DNA from: Anthoceros angustus
Taxonomy: Eukaryota > Streptophyta > Anthocerotopsida > Anthocerotales > Anthocerotaceae
Direction of reading: 5' to 3'
Length of the DNA stretch: 52,948 nt
Assembly (NCBI GenBank): GCA_010909165.1
Contig: VJWM01000337.1
Location: forward strand, 1-52,948
Shown here: in pieces, positions 32,091-43,700 of the stretch
Layout: each line of letters opens with the position of its first letter
How positions within the stretch are numbered: position 1 is the stretch's first letter
The notes under the pieces: model-generated
What the model was told of the DNA's origin: nothing
Databases searched by the model: none
Seen by the model: the letters and a program-made list of their open reading frames with translations, nothing else
Made by a program: the position numbers and the translations under genes

Positions 32091-32587
32091 GTCATGTCGT
32101 AATCTTGAAGGCAAACACATCGACATACTCTAAGCATGCTGAAACTCTTCTTTTCACCTAGATACTTAGAAACCTTGACTACCTTGCGGGTTCTAACTCT
32201 AAGTCCTCCACGCGTCGGATCTACATATGTTCCTTGATGCTGCCTATCTTGGTTCGGATCCCTCTTAGGAAAGTCTCGCTCATAAGCTTTGCCCTTCCAA
32301 AAGGCTACTCCTTCTCTATGGGCCTCATCTTGATTCTTCTGACTTCCTCTATATGTAAGCAGGTATACACCAAAATCACTCTTTATTTGACCTCGTGAGG
32401 ACCCGATATGCTCGATCCTTTGCAGGAGCTTACCCCGTGCTACGAGGTGTACCGTCGGTGGGTTGCAGACTCCCCTCATAAGGAGCCTTACTCCATGACA
32501 CAAAAGCAATCGCGCGGTCCGTTCTCTTGGACTTGAAGGTGATGCCACTCGACCAAAATCAAAAACACACGCGTACCATACAACCAA
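32084..32587 (-). CDS. Protease-RT connecting region of the gypsy polyprotein
   Basis: A 167-codon minus-strand frame between protease and RT. It contains KAYERDFPKRDPNQDRQHQG and KYLGEKKSFSMLRV. No catalytic motif is expected. The assignment is positional. Confidence 0.5.
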   Translation of the reverse strand: MVVWYACVFDFGRVASPSSPRERTARLLLCHGVRLLMRGVCNPPTVHLVARGKLLQRIEHIGSSRGQIKSDFGVYLLTYRGSQKNQDEAHREGVAFWKGKAYERDFPKRDPNQDRQHQGTYVDPTRGGLRVRTRKVVKVSKYLGEKKSFSMLRVCRCVCLQDYDMTE

Positions 32588-32881
32588 GGCCTACCTATCA
32601 AAACCTTATAGCCTAGATCCGAGCGGCGCATCACAATGTAGGTAAGATGGAAGGTGAGTCCCCAATTCTGGGCACGTCCTTGACACCCCTAGTGGCTTTC
32701 TCCTTATGCAGTCGGCCATCCGTAAAAATACTCGGGCGGGTGAAACTCGGTGAACCCGAGTTGATGAGCCGTCTCCTCCGTCATCAAGTTGACTCGATCC
32801 GAATCTAATGGCACGTCGGGCACCAAACACCCGCAATTTCAACCTCAATCTCGGGTGCCCCAAATCAATGAGTTCGACCAC
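32588..32881 (-). pseudogene. gypsy aspartic protease, active site damaged
   Basis: The minus strand near 32770-32810 reads VNLMTEETAHQLG, the block that follows the Asp-Ser/Thr-Gly active site in plant gypsy proteases. The preceding residues are Leu-Asp-Ser-Asp rather than Asp-Ser-Gly. Downstream, YKVLIGRPWLYG near 32590-32625 matches the C-terminal hydrophobic-Gly motif. A stop at about 32715 lies between the two. Confidence 0.7.
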
Positions 32882-32904
32882 ATTTACCTCCGGCTTTCTC
32901 CTCT

Positions 32905-33700
32905 ACTTGAGGATTCCCGATCGCCTCCTTCACAATTTTGCGGGATCTCGGACTCACATGCAAGCATCTCGGCGACCACAAATTCGCGGTCAAATGCGTC
33001 GTGGCGGAGATTTTATCGACAAGGTTTCCTCCCGCTTGCAGCCACAGCTGGTCGACTCCGACCTTATTGGTAAAGCTTCGATTCCATGATCCTCCTATCG
33101 GTTGGGACCCATACCGGATCAATAATTTACGGCTCGCCACATTCGTCTTCCCATCGGGTGAGCTGTTTAGCTCATCTTCCGGCATCGCCGCTACTTCTCG
33201 GTGATGTCGGGAGGAAGCGTGGTTCGTTCCTCCTCTCCTTGACCTGCTTGGCCGCCCCGGGTAGCGCAAGTCTACTTTGGGGGTGGGCCTACTCCCCTCC
33301 TACTACTTGATTCCCGATCGCCTCCTTCACAATTTTGCGGGATCTCGGACTCACCAAACAGCATCTCAGGACCACAAATTCGCGGTCAAATGCGTCGTGG
33401 CGGAGATTTTATCGACAAGGTTTCCTCCCGCTTGCAGCCACAGCTGGTCGACTCCGACCTTATTGGTAAAGCTTCGATTCCATGATCCTCCTATCGGTGG
33501 GACCCATACCGGCGGATCAATAATTTCGGCTCGCCACATTCGTCTTCCCATCGGGTGAGCTGTTTAGCTCATCTTCCAGCATCGCGCTACTTCTCGGGCG
33601 ATGTCGGGAGGAAGCGTGGTTCGTTCCTCCCTCCCTTGCCGCCCCCGGGTAGGCAAGTCTACTTTGGGGGTGGGCTGCTCCCCTCCTCCTCGCGCTTGGG
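32905..33700 (-). repeat. 397-bp tandem duplication in the gag-protease region
   Basis: GATTCCCGATCGCCTCCTTC starts at 32912 and again at 33309. The two copies run together to about 33300 and 33700. The minus-strand frame of the first copy (32865-33269) includes VDQLWLQAGGNLVDKISATT; the same residues recur at 33366-33551. Confidence 0.9.
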
Positions 33701-33924
33701 CGCGCGTCTCGGAGGCCAGGTGAGTCGTCCCTCACCTTCTCCGCTTCCTTTCCTCATTCCGCGTTTTCCGTACCTCGGCCTTTCTCCGCGCGATCGGTGG
33801 TCACCTTGGCCACCATCAATCCTTCATCCGCACTCATCTCTCCTTCATACCCCTCTTCCACGATCCACGATGTCTGCTGGATCCGTCGAGGGAATCATAC
33901 TCGCCTCCACCTTGACCGGTGTTG
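33701..33924 (-). other. gypsy gag-protease junction
   Basis: About 220 bases with no supported frame between the duplicated segment and the gag zinc-knuckle region. Confidence 0.5.
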
Positions 33925-34661
33925 TCACGGTCGCGGTTTGAGTTGGGCCTTGCCTCCTCTACCACTCAGTTCCGCCGTCTGGTCTGGTGCCACTCGCGCC
34001 ACCCGAGCACACAGGATCCCCATTTTATGTCCTAATTCCTTACACTTGACAAAAGGGTACATAACCCACTTGTTTTCGTGGTTACGGACATTCATTTGAG
34101 TAGTGACGGTGCTCCATTGTAACAACACCCTGTGGAATGCCATCGGCCTCTGCGATGGATCGGTCTCCATGGTCTGGCGATGTCGGTCGCGATCCATACC
34201 TCGAGGGGCGGTGTAGTCGGTTGGTAAGTCGCCCTCATGGATTGAGGTGGCCGACTCGGTGACCGCTTGCACGATAAGCTTCATCCACATACCAATAGTC
34301 CCCGGCATGCGGTGTCCACATGGTTTACCGCGTTGGTGCGAATACATTCGGTTGGTGTGTCCGGCTTGATGACAAATTGAGCAATACACCAAGCGCCTTG
34401 CGTGAGGAGATCTTCGTGGAGCTTGATTCTTCCTTTGACCTCTAACTCGGTCAATCTTGGTCAAAGCCTCCACTTGTCCCAATTCCTCCTCCTCCTCCCC
34501 TGCGACGTTTCTCCCTCCTCCATCCAACGGACCGTCTTCCCTTCCTCTCCTTCTCCGGTCGCGTTCCGCTTCTTGCCGTTTGACCTTCTCCGGGTCCTTC
34601 TTTATTCGCCGTTCGTAGGCCTTTTCGATTCCTCATCCGATGTGGAGCTTTCTTGAGTTCG
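33925..34661 (-). pseudogene. gag: gypsy Gag, zinc-knuckle (nucleocapsid) region
   Basis: The 200-codon minus-strand frame 33925-34527 contains YCSICHQAGHTNRM and VKCKELGHKMGILC, two CX2CX4H knuckle-like motifs; the second ends in Cys as CCHC requires, the first has its last Cys replaced. A basic and Glu-rich stretch precedes it. Family role: packaging element RNA. The next frame upstream (34451-34636) is strongly basic. Confidence 0.8.
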
Positions 34662-35205
34662 CTATCCTCGCTTCGATGAGGAGGGTGAGCTGGAGGAGGT
34701 GGCGGAAGGCGAGGAGCTAGATCTTCTCGATCCTTTCCTCTTCTTATGACTTCGCCTCTTCTTCTTCTCCTCCCTAACTCGGCGGACTCCCATTCCTCGG
34801 TAAGCGGAGGCCCCCTTAACGTCTTCGTCCCGCGCTGCAGTGTACCTCCATTTTCGAGACAAGCCGCTCACAAACCAATCCAGCTTGCTCTTGTGAGTAC
34901 CAGTGGGTGGATCTCGGCCTCTCGGGTGCACATTTGAACTCGATCCGGATACGTAAAACCTCTCCACATAATCAAACAAAGATTCTCTTCCTGAAGGGTC
35001 CTCAACTTTGCTAAAGTGTGGTGTGCATAGTGAGCCCTCGGAACCGATTCAGAAGCTTTGAGAGCTTCCCAATGGCGCGAATTATAGTGCGACCATACCC
35101 TTTGGCATGCCCTCTCAGATCCGGAAAATCGCGTCGATCGGCGTCTCCATCCTCCAAGTTAGCATGGGAGACATGCTCAAAGTTCTTACAAGCGCCTTGC
35201 GTCAT
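34662..35205 (-). pseudogene. gag: gypsy Gag, capsid-like core
   Basis: The minus strand reads FEHVSHANLEDGDADRR and GYGRTIIRAIGKLSKLLNRF (35011-35205), then FDYVERFYVSG and KSKLDWFVSGLSRKWRYTA (34662-34979). FDYVERF with a later L-x-WFVSGL is typical of the retrotransposon gag domain. Two frames are needed. Confidence 0.75.
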
Positions 35206-36712
35206 CTCCTTCTTCTTCTCGCGAATTTGGCGTATTCTTGGCGACTATGAAGTTAGGCGGTCCTCCTCCTCCACCAACTCCACTCATGTTGCTCGGTGGT
35301 GTCACGCTGGACCAACACTCCTCTCGCCGGGGTAACGAGGAAACAAATCGGGATCCTTGAGGAGTAGCGACCTCCCTCTAGTTCGTCCCAAAGATCAATC
35401 GACCGGTGATTCGATCGAGTCGTTCCGCCAAATCCTCCGACCAAGCACGAAATTCCCGCTCACGGCGACCTCGTCGCTGTCGGCGGGAGATGAGGTGGTG
35501 TCACCGCTTTGAGAAGCAAAGCGTCGCGGGCGTTCGCGGGCGTTCGCGGCGGTGTGAAGGTAACTCGTGCTCGGAGGCGCGACCCTTCCTAAATCCTTTG
35601 GTCACCGCTTCTCTTCTCGACCTCCTTCCTCTCGGCGGTGATCTCGCCTCTTCCTCCTCCACTTTTTCGCGTTCCGCACCTCCGCCTTGAGTCGGCGACT
35701 CCATCCTCCAAGTTAGCATGGGAGACATGCTCAAAGTTCTTACAAGCGCCTTGCGTCATCTCCTTCTTCTTCTCGCGAATTTGGCGTATTCTTGGCGACT
35801 ATGAAGTTGGCGGTCCTCCTCCACCAACTCCACTCATGTTGCTTCGTTGTTCCGCACCTCCTCTCGGGGTAGCAACTCTCCTTGAGGAAATCTTCTACCA
35901 GGAGTAGCGACCTCCTCTCTCGTCCCAAAGATCAATCGATCGATCGAGTCGTTCCGCCAAATCCTCCGAAACGAAATTCCCGCTCGGCGACCTCGTCGTC
36001 ATCGATTCGGCTGGAAGATGAGGTGGTGTCACGCTTTGAGAAGCAAAGCGTCGGCGTTCGATTTGTGGAAACTCGTGCTCGGAGGCGCGACCCTTCCTAA
36101 ATCCTTTGGTCACCGCTTCTCTTCTCGACCTCCTTCCTCTCGGCGGTGATCTCGCCTCTTCCTCCTCCACTTTTTCGCGTTCCGCACCTCCGCCTTGAGT
36201 CGGCGACTCCATCCTCCAAGTTAGCATGGGAGACATGCTCAAAGTTCTTACAAGCGCCTTAGCGTCATCTCCCTTCTTCTTCTCGCGAATTTGGCGTATT
36301 CTTGGCGACTATGAAGTTGGCGGTCCTCCTCCACCAACTCCACTCATGTTGCTTCGTTGTTCCGCACCTCCTCTCGCCGGGGTAACGAGGAAACAAATCG
36401 GGATCCTTGAGGAAATCTTCTACCAGGAGTAGCGACCTCCTCTCTCGTCCCAAAGATCAATCGATCGATCGAGTCGTTCCGCCAAATCCTCCGAAACGAA
36501 ATTCCCGCTCGGCGACCTCGTCGTCATCGATTCGGCTGGAAGATGAGGTGGTGTCACGCTTTGAGAAGCAAAGCGTCGGCGTTCGATTTGTGGAAACTCG
36601 TGCTCGGAGGCGCGACCCTTCCTAAATCCTTTGGTCACCGCTTCTCTTCTCGACCTCCTTCCTCTCGGCGCCGGTGATCTCGCCTCTTCCTCCTCCACTT
36701 TTTCACGTTCCA
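35151..36712 (-). repeat. Tandem triplication of a 0.5-kb gag segment
   Basis: CCTCCAAGTTAGCATGGGAG begins at 35151, 35704 and 36213, so the periods are 553 and 509 bases. Each copy encodes on the minus strand HEWSWWRRTANFIVAKNTPN and, upstream, LAERLDRSIDLWDE (the first copy is more divergent). Copies 2 and 3 are almost identical. Confidence 0.95.
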
Positions 36713-36916
36713 CCTCGTCGCCGTCAAGGCGACTTCTTCCGTCGCTCGTAACTCTACTTCCTCCGCTGCCCTCGAGTAGCGGCGGTAGCGGTCTCTTCCC
36801 AGGCGATTTCTTAAGGCTCGTAAATCTCTTGCAGTGACAGGCGGTGGTGACCTTCCGCGTGTATCCCCCCTAGATCGACCCCTATCGACATACGCAACCA
36901 TCCTCATGTCCTCCAA
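36420..36916 (-). pseudogene. gag: gypsy Gag N-terminal region
   Basis: The minus-strand frame from ATG 36916 starts MEDMRMVAYVDRGRSRG and is rich in Arg (RALRNRLGRDRYRRYSR). It is the first good frame after the leader and primer-binding site, so 36916 is the likely Gag start. It then shifts frame into the first copy (in reading order) of the triplicated segment. Confidence 0.7.
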
Positions 36917-37087
36917 CCCACGGTGTTAAGAAGGAAGCAAACCACACCTCTAGTGTCTCAACCATTCACCCGATGACAACTAAAGGTGTGAGCTTCTTCC
37001 TCACAACACATGGTCGACCCTCGGTCCCTTCTCAAGCATGCTCAGCCTAGCGATGGAAACCACAAAACTTCAACCTTTCAACAACAA
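36917..37087 (-). other. gypsy 5' leader
   Basis: About 170 bases between the primer-binding site and the Gag start. No motif recognised. Confidence 0.6.
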
Positions 37088-37101
37088 ATCCCGCAGCGCC
37101 A
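37088..37101 (-). promoter_or_regulatory. Primer-binding site of the gypsy element, tRNA-Asp-like
   Basis: The minus strand reads TGGCGCTGCGGGAT, five bases after the LTR end CTACCACA. The start TGGCGC resembles the tRNA-Asp-type site used by many plant gypsy elements, with one or more indels relative to the usual sequence. Confidence 0.6.
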
Positions 37102-38296
37102 AAAATGTGGTAGGGAGAATCAGGGGCACTCCCAGGTCCTCCCACTATAAGCGGCCACACTTATCGCCGCCGTCGTTGGGTTTCGTCCCATGAGACTTGT
37201 GTGAAAGTTCGAGGCCTTGTGGTCACCAATCGCTTCACTGCAACTCGACCTTCTCAACAAGCAAGGCGCCTCTACTCTCCCTCTCACGGTGCACCACTTG
37301 CCTTGCCCGAAAATCGCCAACCTCGACCCTGGCGACACAAAACAATTGCGGGTCACCTCGGCGGAGCCTACCACGGGCGCCGGGGACCCCAGTTCACACG
37401 CGATTTCGTCCCTACTTCTAAGACCAAACTTGACCTACAACGACACAATTGGTCACCTCGGTGACAAGAGCCTACCACGGGCGCCCGGACCCCAGTTCAC
37501 ACCGCGATTTACTTCTAAGACCTACTCTTCTCCACTCGGGGCGCTCTTTACTTGCAGTTGGGATTCGTCCCTTAGGCTCACTGTGGCCTTCCACTAACAC
37601 CTACACCTCTAATCCTCTACTCATCTTCTCATCTCCTCATCCTCTTCCTCCTAGTCTAACCTCGATTCGGGCTTCTTGGTTTCGACTCGCCCTTACGGCT
37701 GGCACAGGTCGCCTCCACCGGTTCTTCCTTGGGCGGTTGCTATGAGTTTGACACACAGCGAGAACCTCCGAGTCTTTCCTGTAGTCTACCCTCAAGCCGA
37801 GTTCTCTGGGCATTTGCCACACACCCAAAGCAAAGCAATTTCACGGCAACCATTCACAAGGGAGCAACTCGTTTAGGCACTTGCGTGAGCAAGTCCTCCA
37901 CCAACACTCGACCATGACTTCCTCTCTACGGTGTGTTGGCTCACTGACACGAAATTCCTCTGTAATGGCAAAGGACTCGGTGGCGTGGGCGCAAGACATG
38001 ATACTTTACTTTGTGAAATCCTCCTCCTCTTATAGGAGGCCTTCCACATACAACCTCCCTTGGGTGACCCTCTGCGGGTCACCTTTTCCAATATTCTATT
38101 CCTACACGACATTTAATATACGGCACCTAAATCTATTATGCATTTCTTGGTAAATCCTATTCTAGCAACTTCACCTAAGTCTATCCTCGAAGGATGTCGA
38201 TTACATCACCACCTATTCTTCTACCTAGCATTTATGGCCCTTGACCATATCTAGTCTTCACCTATTTGGGGTGGCGTGTCCTGGTGGATTGGCTCC

Positions 38297-40480
38297 TCGC
38301 CCTCCTTTTGCTCTTGCCCTTCCCGGCCTTTGTCGCTTCCTAATGTGTGGGGCAAGTACAATCTTGCCCTTCCTCCATCTCCAGGCGGCGTCTGGATTCC
38401 TCGGCCCTCCGGCAATCGCTTCCGCCCGCGCACCTAGGCGCCTTCCTCCATCTCTGCCTTGCCCGTCATTTTCGCACCCTACGCGGTAGTCGGCGGACTA
38501 CGGGGTGACCTACCGTGGTGGTACCCCTAACTCTCTTCTTCCTTCTTTCCCTTCCTCGCTCGGTGAGGGTTTCTTGGTCGGGATCTTCATTGCTCTTTGC
38601 CTTGTCGATTTGTCCATACCTATCATAGAGCACCCTTCATCCCCATCGCCCACCATGCGGATTTTACGCCTAATCCTTTTGCGTTGGACTCCTCCTCGGG
38701 TCCGGTTCCTCCCTTACTCGTGGGATAAGGATTCCTCACCCTTCCTTCCTCGGCGGGTCGGACCGTCATAGTTTCTCTCGGTGGGGTTGTCTCTCCCACC
38801 ACCCAGTGCTCCTTTAGGGGGCCCCGGCCTTTCCATCTTGATTTGGGATTCGCGTCCCAACTCCCCAGCTGCCCGTGCCGCGGGCTGCCCTACCGGTAGT
38901 CTGGCGGACTACCGGCGTGTGTGTCCCCAGTGGTCTGGCGGACTACGTGGTGGGGTGGTCACCTACCGGTAGGGTGACCCCCCGAGGCGGGCTGTCCCCT
39001 CCTTGCTCTCGCGCCGTCTCCCGATCCACGTGGTGCTCCCTCGCCCTCCTTTTGCTCTTGCCCTTCCCGGCCTTTGTCGCTTCCTAATGTGTGGGGCAAG
39101 TACAATCTTGCCCTTCCTCCATCTCCAGGCGGCGTCTGGATTCCTCGGCCCTCCGGCAATCGCTTCCGCCCGCGCACCTAGGCGCCTTCCTCCATCTCTG
39201 CCTTGCCCGTCATTTTCGCACCCTACGCGGTAGTCGGCGGACTACGGGGTGACCTACCGTGGTGGTACCCCTAACTCTCTTCTTCCTTCTTTCCACTTCC
39301 TCGCTCGGTGAGGGTTTCTTGGTCGGGATCTTCATTGCTCTTTGCCTTTTCGTCGTTGTCCATACCTATCATAGAGCACCCTTCATCCCCATCGCCCACC
39401 ATGCGGATTTTACGCCTAATCCTTTTGCGTTGGACTCCTCCTCGGGTCCGGTTCCTCCCTTACTCGTGGGATAAGGATTCCTCACCCTTCCTTCCTCGGC
39501 GGGTCGGACCGTCATAGTTTCTCTCGGTGGGGTTGTCTCTCCCACCACCCAGTGCTCCTTTAGGGGGCCCCGGCCTTTCCATCTTGATTGGGCTTCGCGT
39601 CCCAACTCCCCAGCTGCCCGTGCCGCGGGCTGCCCTACCGGTAGTCTGGCGGACTACCGGCGTGTGTGTCCCCAGTGGTCTGGCGGACTACGTGGTGGGG
39701 TGGTCACCTACCGGTAGGGTGACCCCCGAGGCGGGCTGTCCCCTCCTTGCTCTCGCGCCGTCTCCCGATCCACGTGGTGCTCCCTCGCCCTCCTTTTGCT
39801 CTTGCCCTTCCCGGCCTTTGTCGCTTCCTAATGTGTGGGGCAAGTACAATCTTGCCCTTCCTCCATCTCCCGCGGGCGTGGATTCCTCGGCCCTCCGGCA
39901 ATCGCTTCCGCGCACCTGGCGCCCTTCCTCCATCTCCGTCGCCTGTTCGTTTGTCGCACCCTACCGCGGTAGTCGGCGGACTACGGGTAGTGACTACCAT
40001 GGTAGTCGGCCCCTAACTCTCTTCCTTCTTTCCCTTCCTCGCTCGGTGAGGTTTCTTGGTCGGGATCTTCATTGCTCTTTGCCTTGATTTGTCCATACCT
40101 ATCAGCACCCTTCATCCCCATCGCCCACCATGCGGATTTTACGCCTAATCTCTCGGGCCCTTTTGCGTTGGACTCCTCCTCGGGTCCGGTTCCTCCCTTA
40201 CTCGTGGGATAAATTCCTCACCCTCCCTTCCTCGGCCAGGTCGGACCCGTCCTTAGTTTCCTCCGGTGGGGTTGTCTCTCCCACCACCCTCCTCCTTTTG
40301 GGGGTATACTGCTGCCCCGGCTTTCCATCTTGATTGGGCTCGCGTCCCAACTCCCCAACAGCTCTGCGGCTGCCCTACCGGTGATCAGCGGCTGGTGTGG
40401 CTCCCCACGGTAGTCTGGCGGACTACGTGGTGGGGTGGTCACCCTCTGGTAGGTGACCCCCAGGTGGGCTTCCCCTCCTT
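38297..40480. repeat. 744-bp tandem array in the 5' LTR (about three units)
   Basis: TCGCCCTCCTTTTGCTCTTG begins at 38297, 39041 and 39785, exactly 744 bases apart both times. Units 1 and 2 differ at only a few places; unit 3 is more divergent and ends in the coding-like block near 40480. The 3' LTR has this sequence once, at about 21970. Confidence 0.93.
38893..38915. repeat. Perfect hairpin, 9-bp arms
   Basis: Arms CCGGTAGTC and GACTACCGG around the five-base loop TGGCG. An identical copy is at 39638-39660, and shorter forms occur at 38485, 39229, 39965, 42620 and 43036. Being palindromic, it reads the same on both strands. Confidence 0.9.
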
Positions 40481-40519
40481 GCTCTCCGCCGTCTCCCGAT
40501 CACTTCGGTGGCTCCTTCA

Positions 40520-43500
40520 CCTCGACTCCTCAGTTCCTCGAGTCCATTTCGATGGCCTCATCAAAATCGGAGGCCTCTGGCTGCACTTGTTGCGGCTCGT
40601 CATCATCATGAGGACCCAATGTCCTCCTCTTGGCCAAGTAAGACTTCGTTGTTGGCCTTCAAGATCTGTTGTGGAGGTGAGCCCCAAGTTGTGATGCATT
40701 TGGAGATCATCAATCTCCGTGGGCCACTCTCCATCCTCACCTACCTTGTAGGCATCTCTTGCGGTGGTTAATTCTCCCACCTTCACATGGAGGTTACATT
40801 CTCCTCCCTCACTTCCTTTAGGCTGGCCAATTTTGCACGAAGGGCATAATGCCCAAAATCGCCGCTTCCTCACTACGGCATGCACCACCTTCTTGTGGCT
40901 CCTCCTCCACAGACCTCCTTTGTTCCAGTGCTAATTCTTGGCAAGCCCTCCTTCTCGCTTGCCAAGCATTCCTTTCGCTCCGACTCTGGTCTTGTGCTTC
41001 TCGCTCGGCGCTCCTCTTCATTGCTCTTTGCCTTGTCGATTTGTCCATACCTATCATAGAGCACCCTTCATCCCCATCGCCCACCATGCTTTGCCTAATC
41101 TCCGGGCCCTTTTGCGTTGGACTCCTCGGGTCCGGTTCCTCCCTTACTCGTGGGATAAATTCCTCACCCTTCCTTCCTCGGCCAGGTCGGACCCGTCTTA
41201 GTTTCCTCCGGTGGGGTTGTCTCTCCCACCACCCAGTGCTCCTTTAGGGGGTATACCGGACCTTTTCCATCTTGATTGGGCCCGTCCCAACTCCCAGCTG
41301 CCGTGCCGCGGGCTGCCCCTAGTGATCAGCGGACTACGGCGTGGTATCCCCGCGGTCTGGCGGACTACCGTGGTAGGGTGGTCACCTCGTGGTAGGGTGA
41401 CCCCCGGTGGCTGTCCCTCCTTGCTCTCGCCGTCTCCCGATCCTTTTGGCGTCGCGGTGCTCCTTCACCTCGACTCCTCAGTTCCTCGAGTCCATTTTGA
41501 TGGCCTCATCAAAATCGGAGGCCTCTGGCTGCACTTGTTGCGGCTCCTTCATCATCATGAGGACCCAATGTCCTCCTCTTGGCCAACGTAAGACTTCGTT
41601 GTTGGCCTTCAAGATCTGTTGTGGAGGTGAGCCCCAAGTTGTGATGCATTTGGAGATCATCAATCTCCGTGGGCCACTCTCCATCCTCACACCTACCTTG
41701 TAGGCATCTCTTGAGGTTAATTCTCCCACCTTCACATGGAGGTTACATTCTCCTCCCTCACTTCCTTTGGTGGCTGGCCAATTTTGCACGAAGGGCATAA
41801 TCGCCCAAAATCGCTTCCTCACCACGGCATTCATGCACCACCTTCTTGTGGCGCTCCTCCTCTGAGACCTCCTTTGTTCCAGTCCTTTCTTGGGCAAGCC
41901 CTCCTTCTCCGCTTGCCAAGCATTCCTTTCGCTCCGACTCACGGTCTTGTGCTTCTCGCTCCGCGCTCCTCTTCCAAATTGTCGGGTCCTTCTCAACTCC
42001 TCTCCCATATCCGGATTTTGATAGCTTGAGTAGCCATCACTGCTCATGTGCGGCCACTTCTTTGAGTGCTTGCCTCCTTCCTAGTGCCTCGCCTTGCTTT
42101 TCCTCTCTTGCTCTAATTGGGCAAAATGCTCTTCCGCCTTTTGCCTCCAAGAATCCTTTTGGGTTGTTGCCGAATGGCTCTTTCTTGACTTGTGACAACT
42201 TCCTCGGGGCCTTCTCCGTCGCTGTTCTATGAGGTCGTGTTGGAGCTTCTCCTGACCTTTTCCAATTTGGCTGCCTTTTCATCGGACTCCATGGCTTCCA
42301 ATTGCCATTTGGTCCTGCCTTTCTTCCGGCCATGTCTTGAGATTTCACTTCCTCTTGGCATGCCCACAAGGAGGCTGCTAGGTCCCTAGCCCCTTCAAAT
42401 CCACCTTGAGTGCTTCACAAGCTCCCAGCAATTCTCCTAGGGGTCCTAATTCCACCCCTCTGTCTTCTTGCTGGAAATTTCCAGCTCTCACTGCATCGGG
42501 CCATCGGGTGGCCTTGGTCCCTTCCGTCGCTCCATCCGCTCTCCCACCCGGTAGCGGAGATGGTGGCCTCGGCGCCCTTCCTCCAGCCTCCGCCCCGCGC
42601 GCCCTTCATCGCACCCTACGCGGTAGTCGGCGGACTACGGGGTGACCTACCATGGTGGTATCTCCTCTCTTCCTTCTTCCTTCTCGCTCGGTGAGGTTTC
42701 TTGAGATCTTCATTGCTCTTCCTTCGTTTGGTTTGTCCATACCTATCATGTCTTCATCCCCATTGCATGTTACTAATCTCTCGGGCCCTTTTGCGTTGGA
42801 CTCCTCCTCGGGTCCTCCCTTACTCGTGGGAGAACCTCCTTCTTCCTCGGCCAGGTCGGACCCGTCCTTAGTTTCCTCGGTGGGGTTGTCTCTCCCACCA
42901 CCCCTCCCTTGGGGGTATACTGCCCCGGCTCCTCCTCCTCTTGGCATGCCCACAAGGAGGCTGCTCCCCCCCGCGTGGGCTGCCCTACCGGTAGTCTGGC
43001 GGACTCGTGGCGTGGGGTGCCTACCTACCATGGTAGTCGGCGGACTACGTGGTAGGGTGGTCACCCCTCGGTAGGGGACCCCCAGGTGTCCCCCTCCTTG
43101 CTCTCCGCCACCTCTCCCTTTCCTCACCGACTCCTCAGTTCCTCGGAGTCCATTTCATATGGCCTCATCAAAATCGGAGGCCTGGCTGCACTTGTTGCGG
43201 CTCCTTCATCATCATGAGGACCCAATGTCCTCCTCTTGGCCAACGTAAGACTTCGTTGTTGGCCTTCAAGATCTATTGTGGAGGTGAGCCCCAAGTTGAT
43301 ATTGCATTTGGAGATCATCAATCTCGTGGGCCACTCTCCATCCTCACACCTACCTTGTAGGCATCTCTTGCGGTGGTTAATTCTCCCACCTTCACATGGA
43401 GGTTACATTCTCCTCCCTCACTTCCTTTGGTGGCCAATTTTGCACGAAGGGCATAATCGCCCAAAACCTTTCCTCACCACGGCATTCTATACCACCTTCT

Positions 43501-43700
43501 TGTGGCTCCTCCTCTGAGACCTCCTTTGTTCCAAGTCTTGTGCAAGCCCCTCTCCTCTCCGCTTGCCAAGCATTCCTTTCGCTCCGACTCTGGTCTTGTG
43601 CTTCTCCTTCCTCGGCGCTCCTCTTCCAAATTGTCGGGTCCTTCTCAACTCCTCTCCCATGTCCGGATTTTGATGGCTTGAGTAGCCATCACTGCTCATG
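40520..43700 (-). other. Three tandem copies of the LTR-internal coiled-coil-like segment
   Basis: The block that contains CCAATTTTGCACGAAGGGCA appears at about 40520-40990, 41470-42060 and 43130-43700. The middle copy holds the longest frame (41478-42047, 189 codons, starting SSDGYSSYQNPDMGEELRR). Copies are separated by pieces of the hairpin-bearing LTR segment at 41010-41440 and 42600-43100. At 41010 the join falls in a shared CTCTTC. Product unknown. Confidence 0.5.

Noticed and set aside
35253-36453. Plus-strand Arg/Ser-rich frames (for example 35882-36100 and 36407-36625) as small genes
   Set aside because: They are identical because they lie in the triplicated gag segment, and the minus strand carries recognisable gag residues.
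38485-39660. Hairpins as transcription terminators
   Set aside because: Intrinsic hairpin terminators are bacterial features; here the motif is dispersed through a plant LTR without a following T run.
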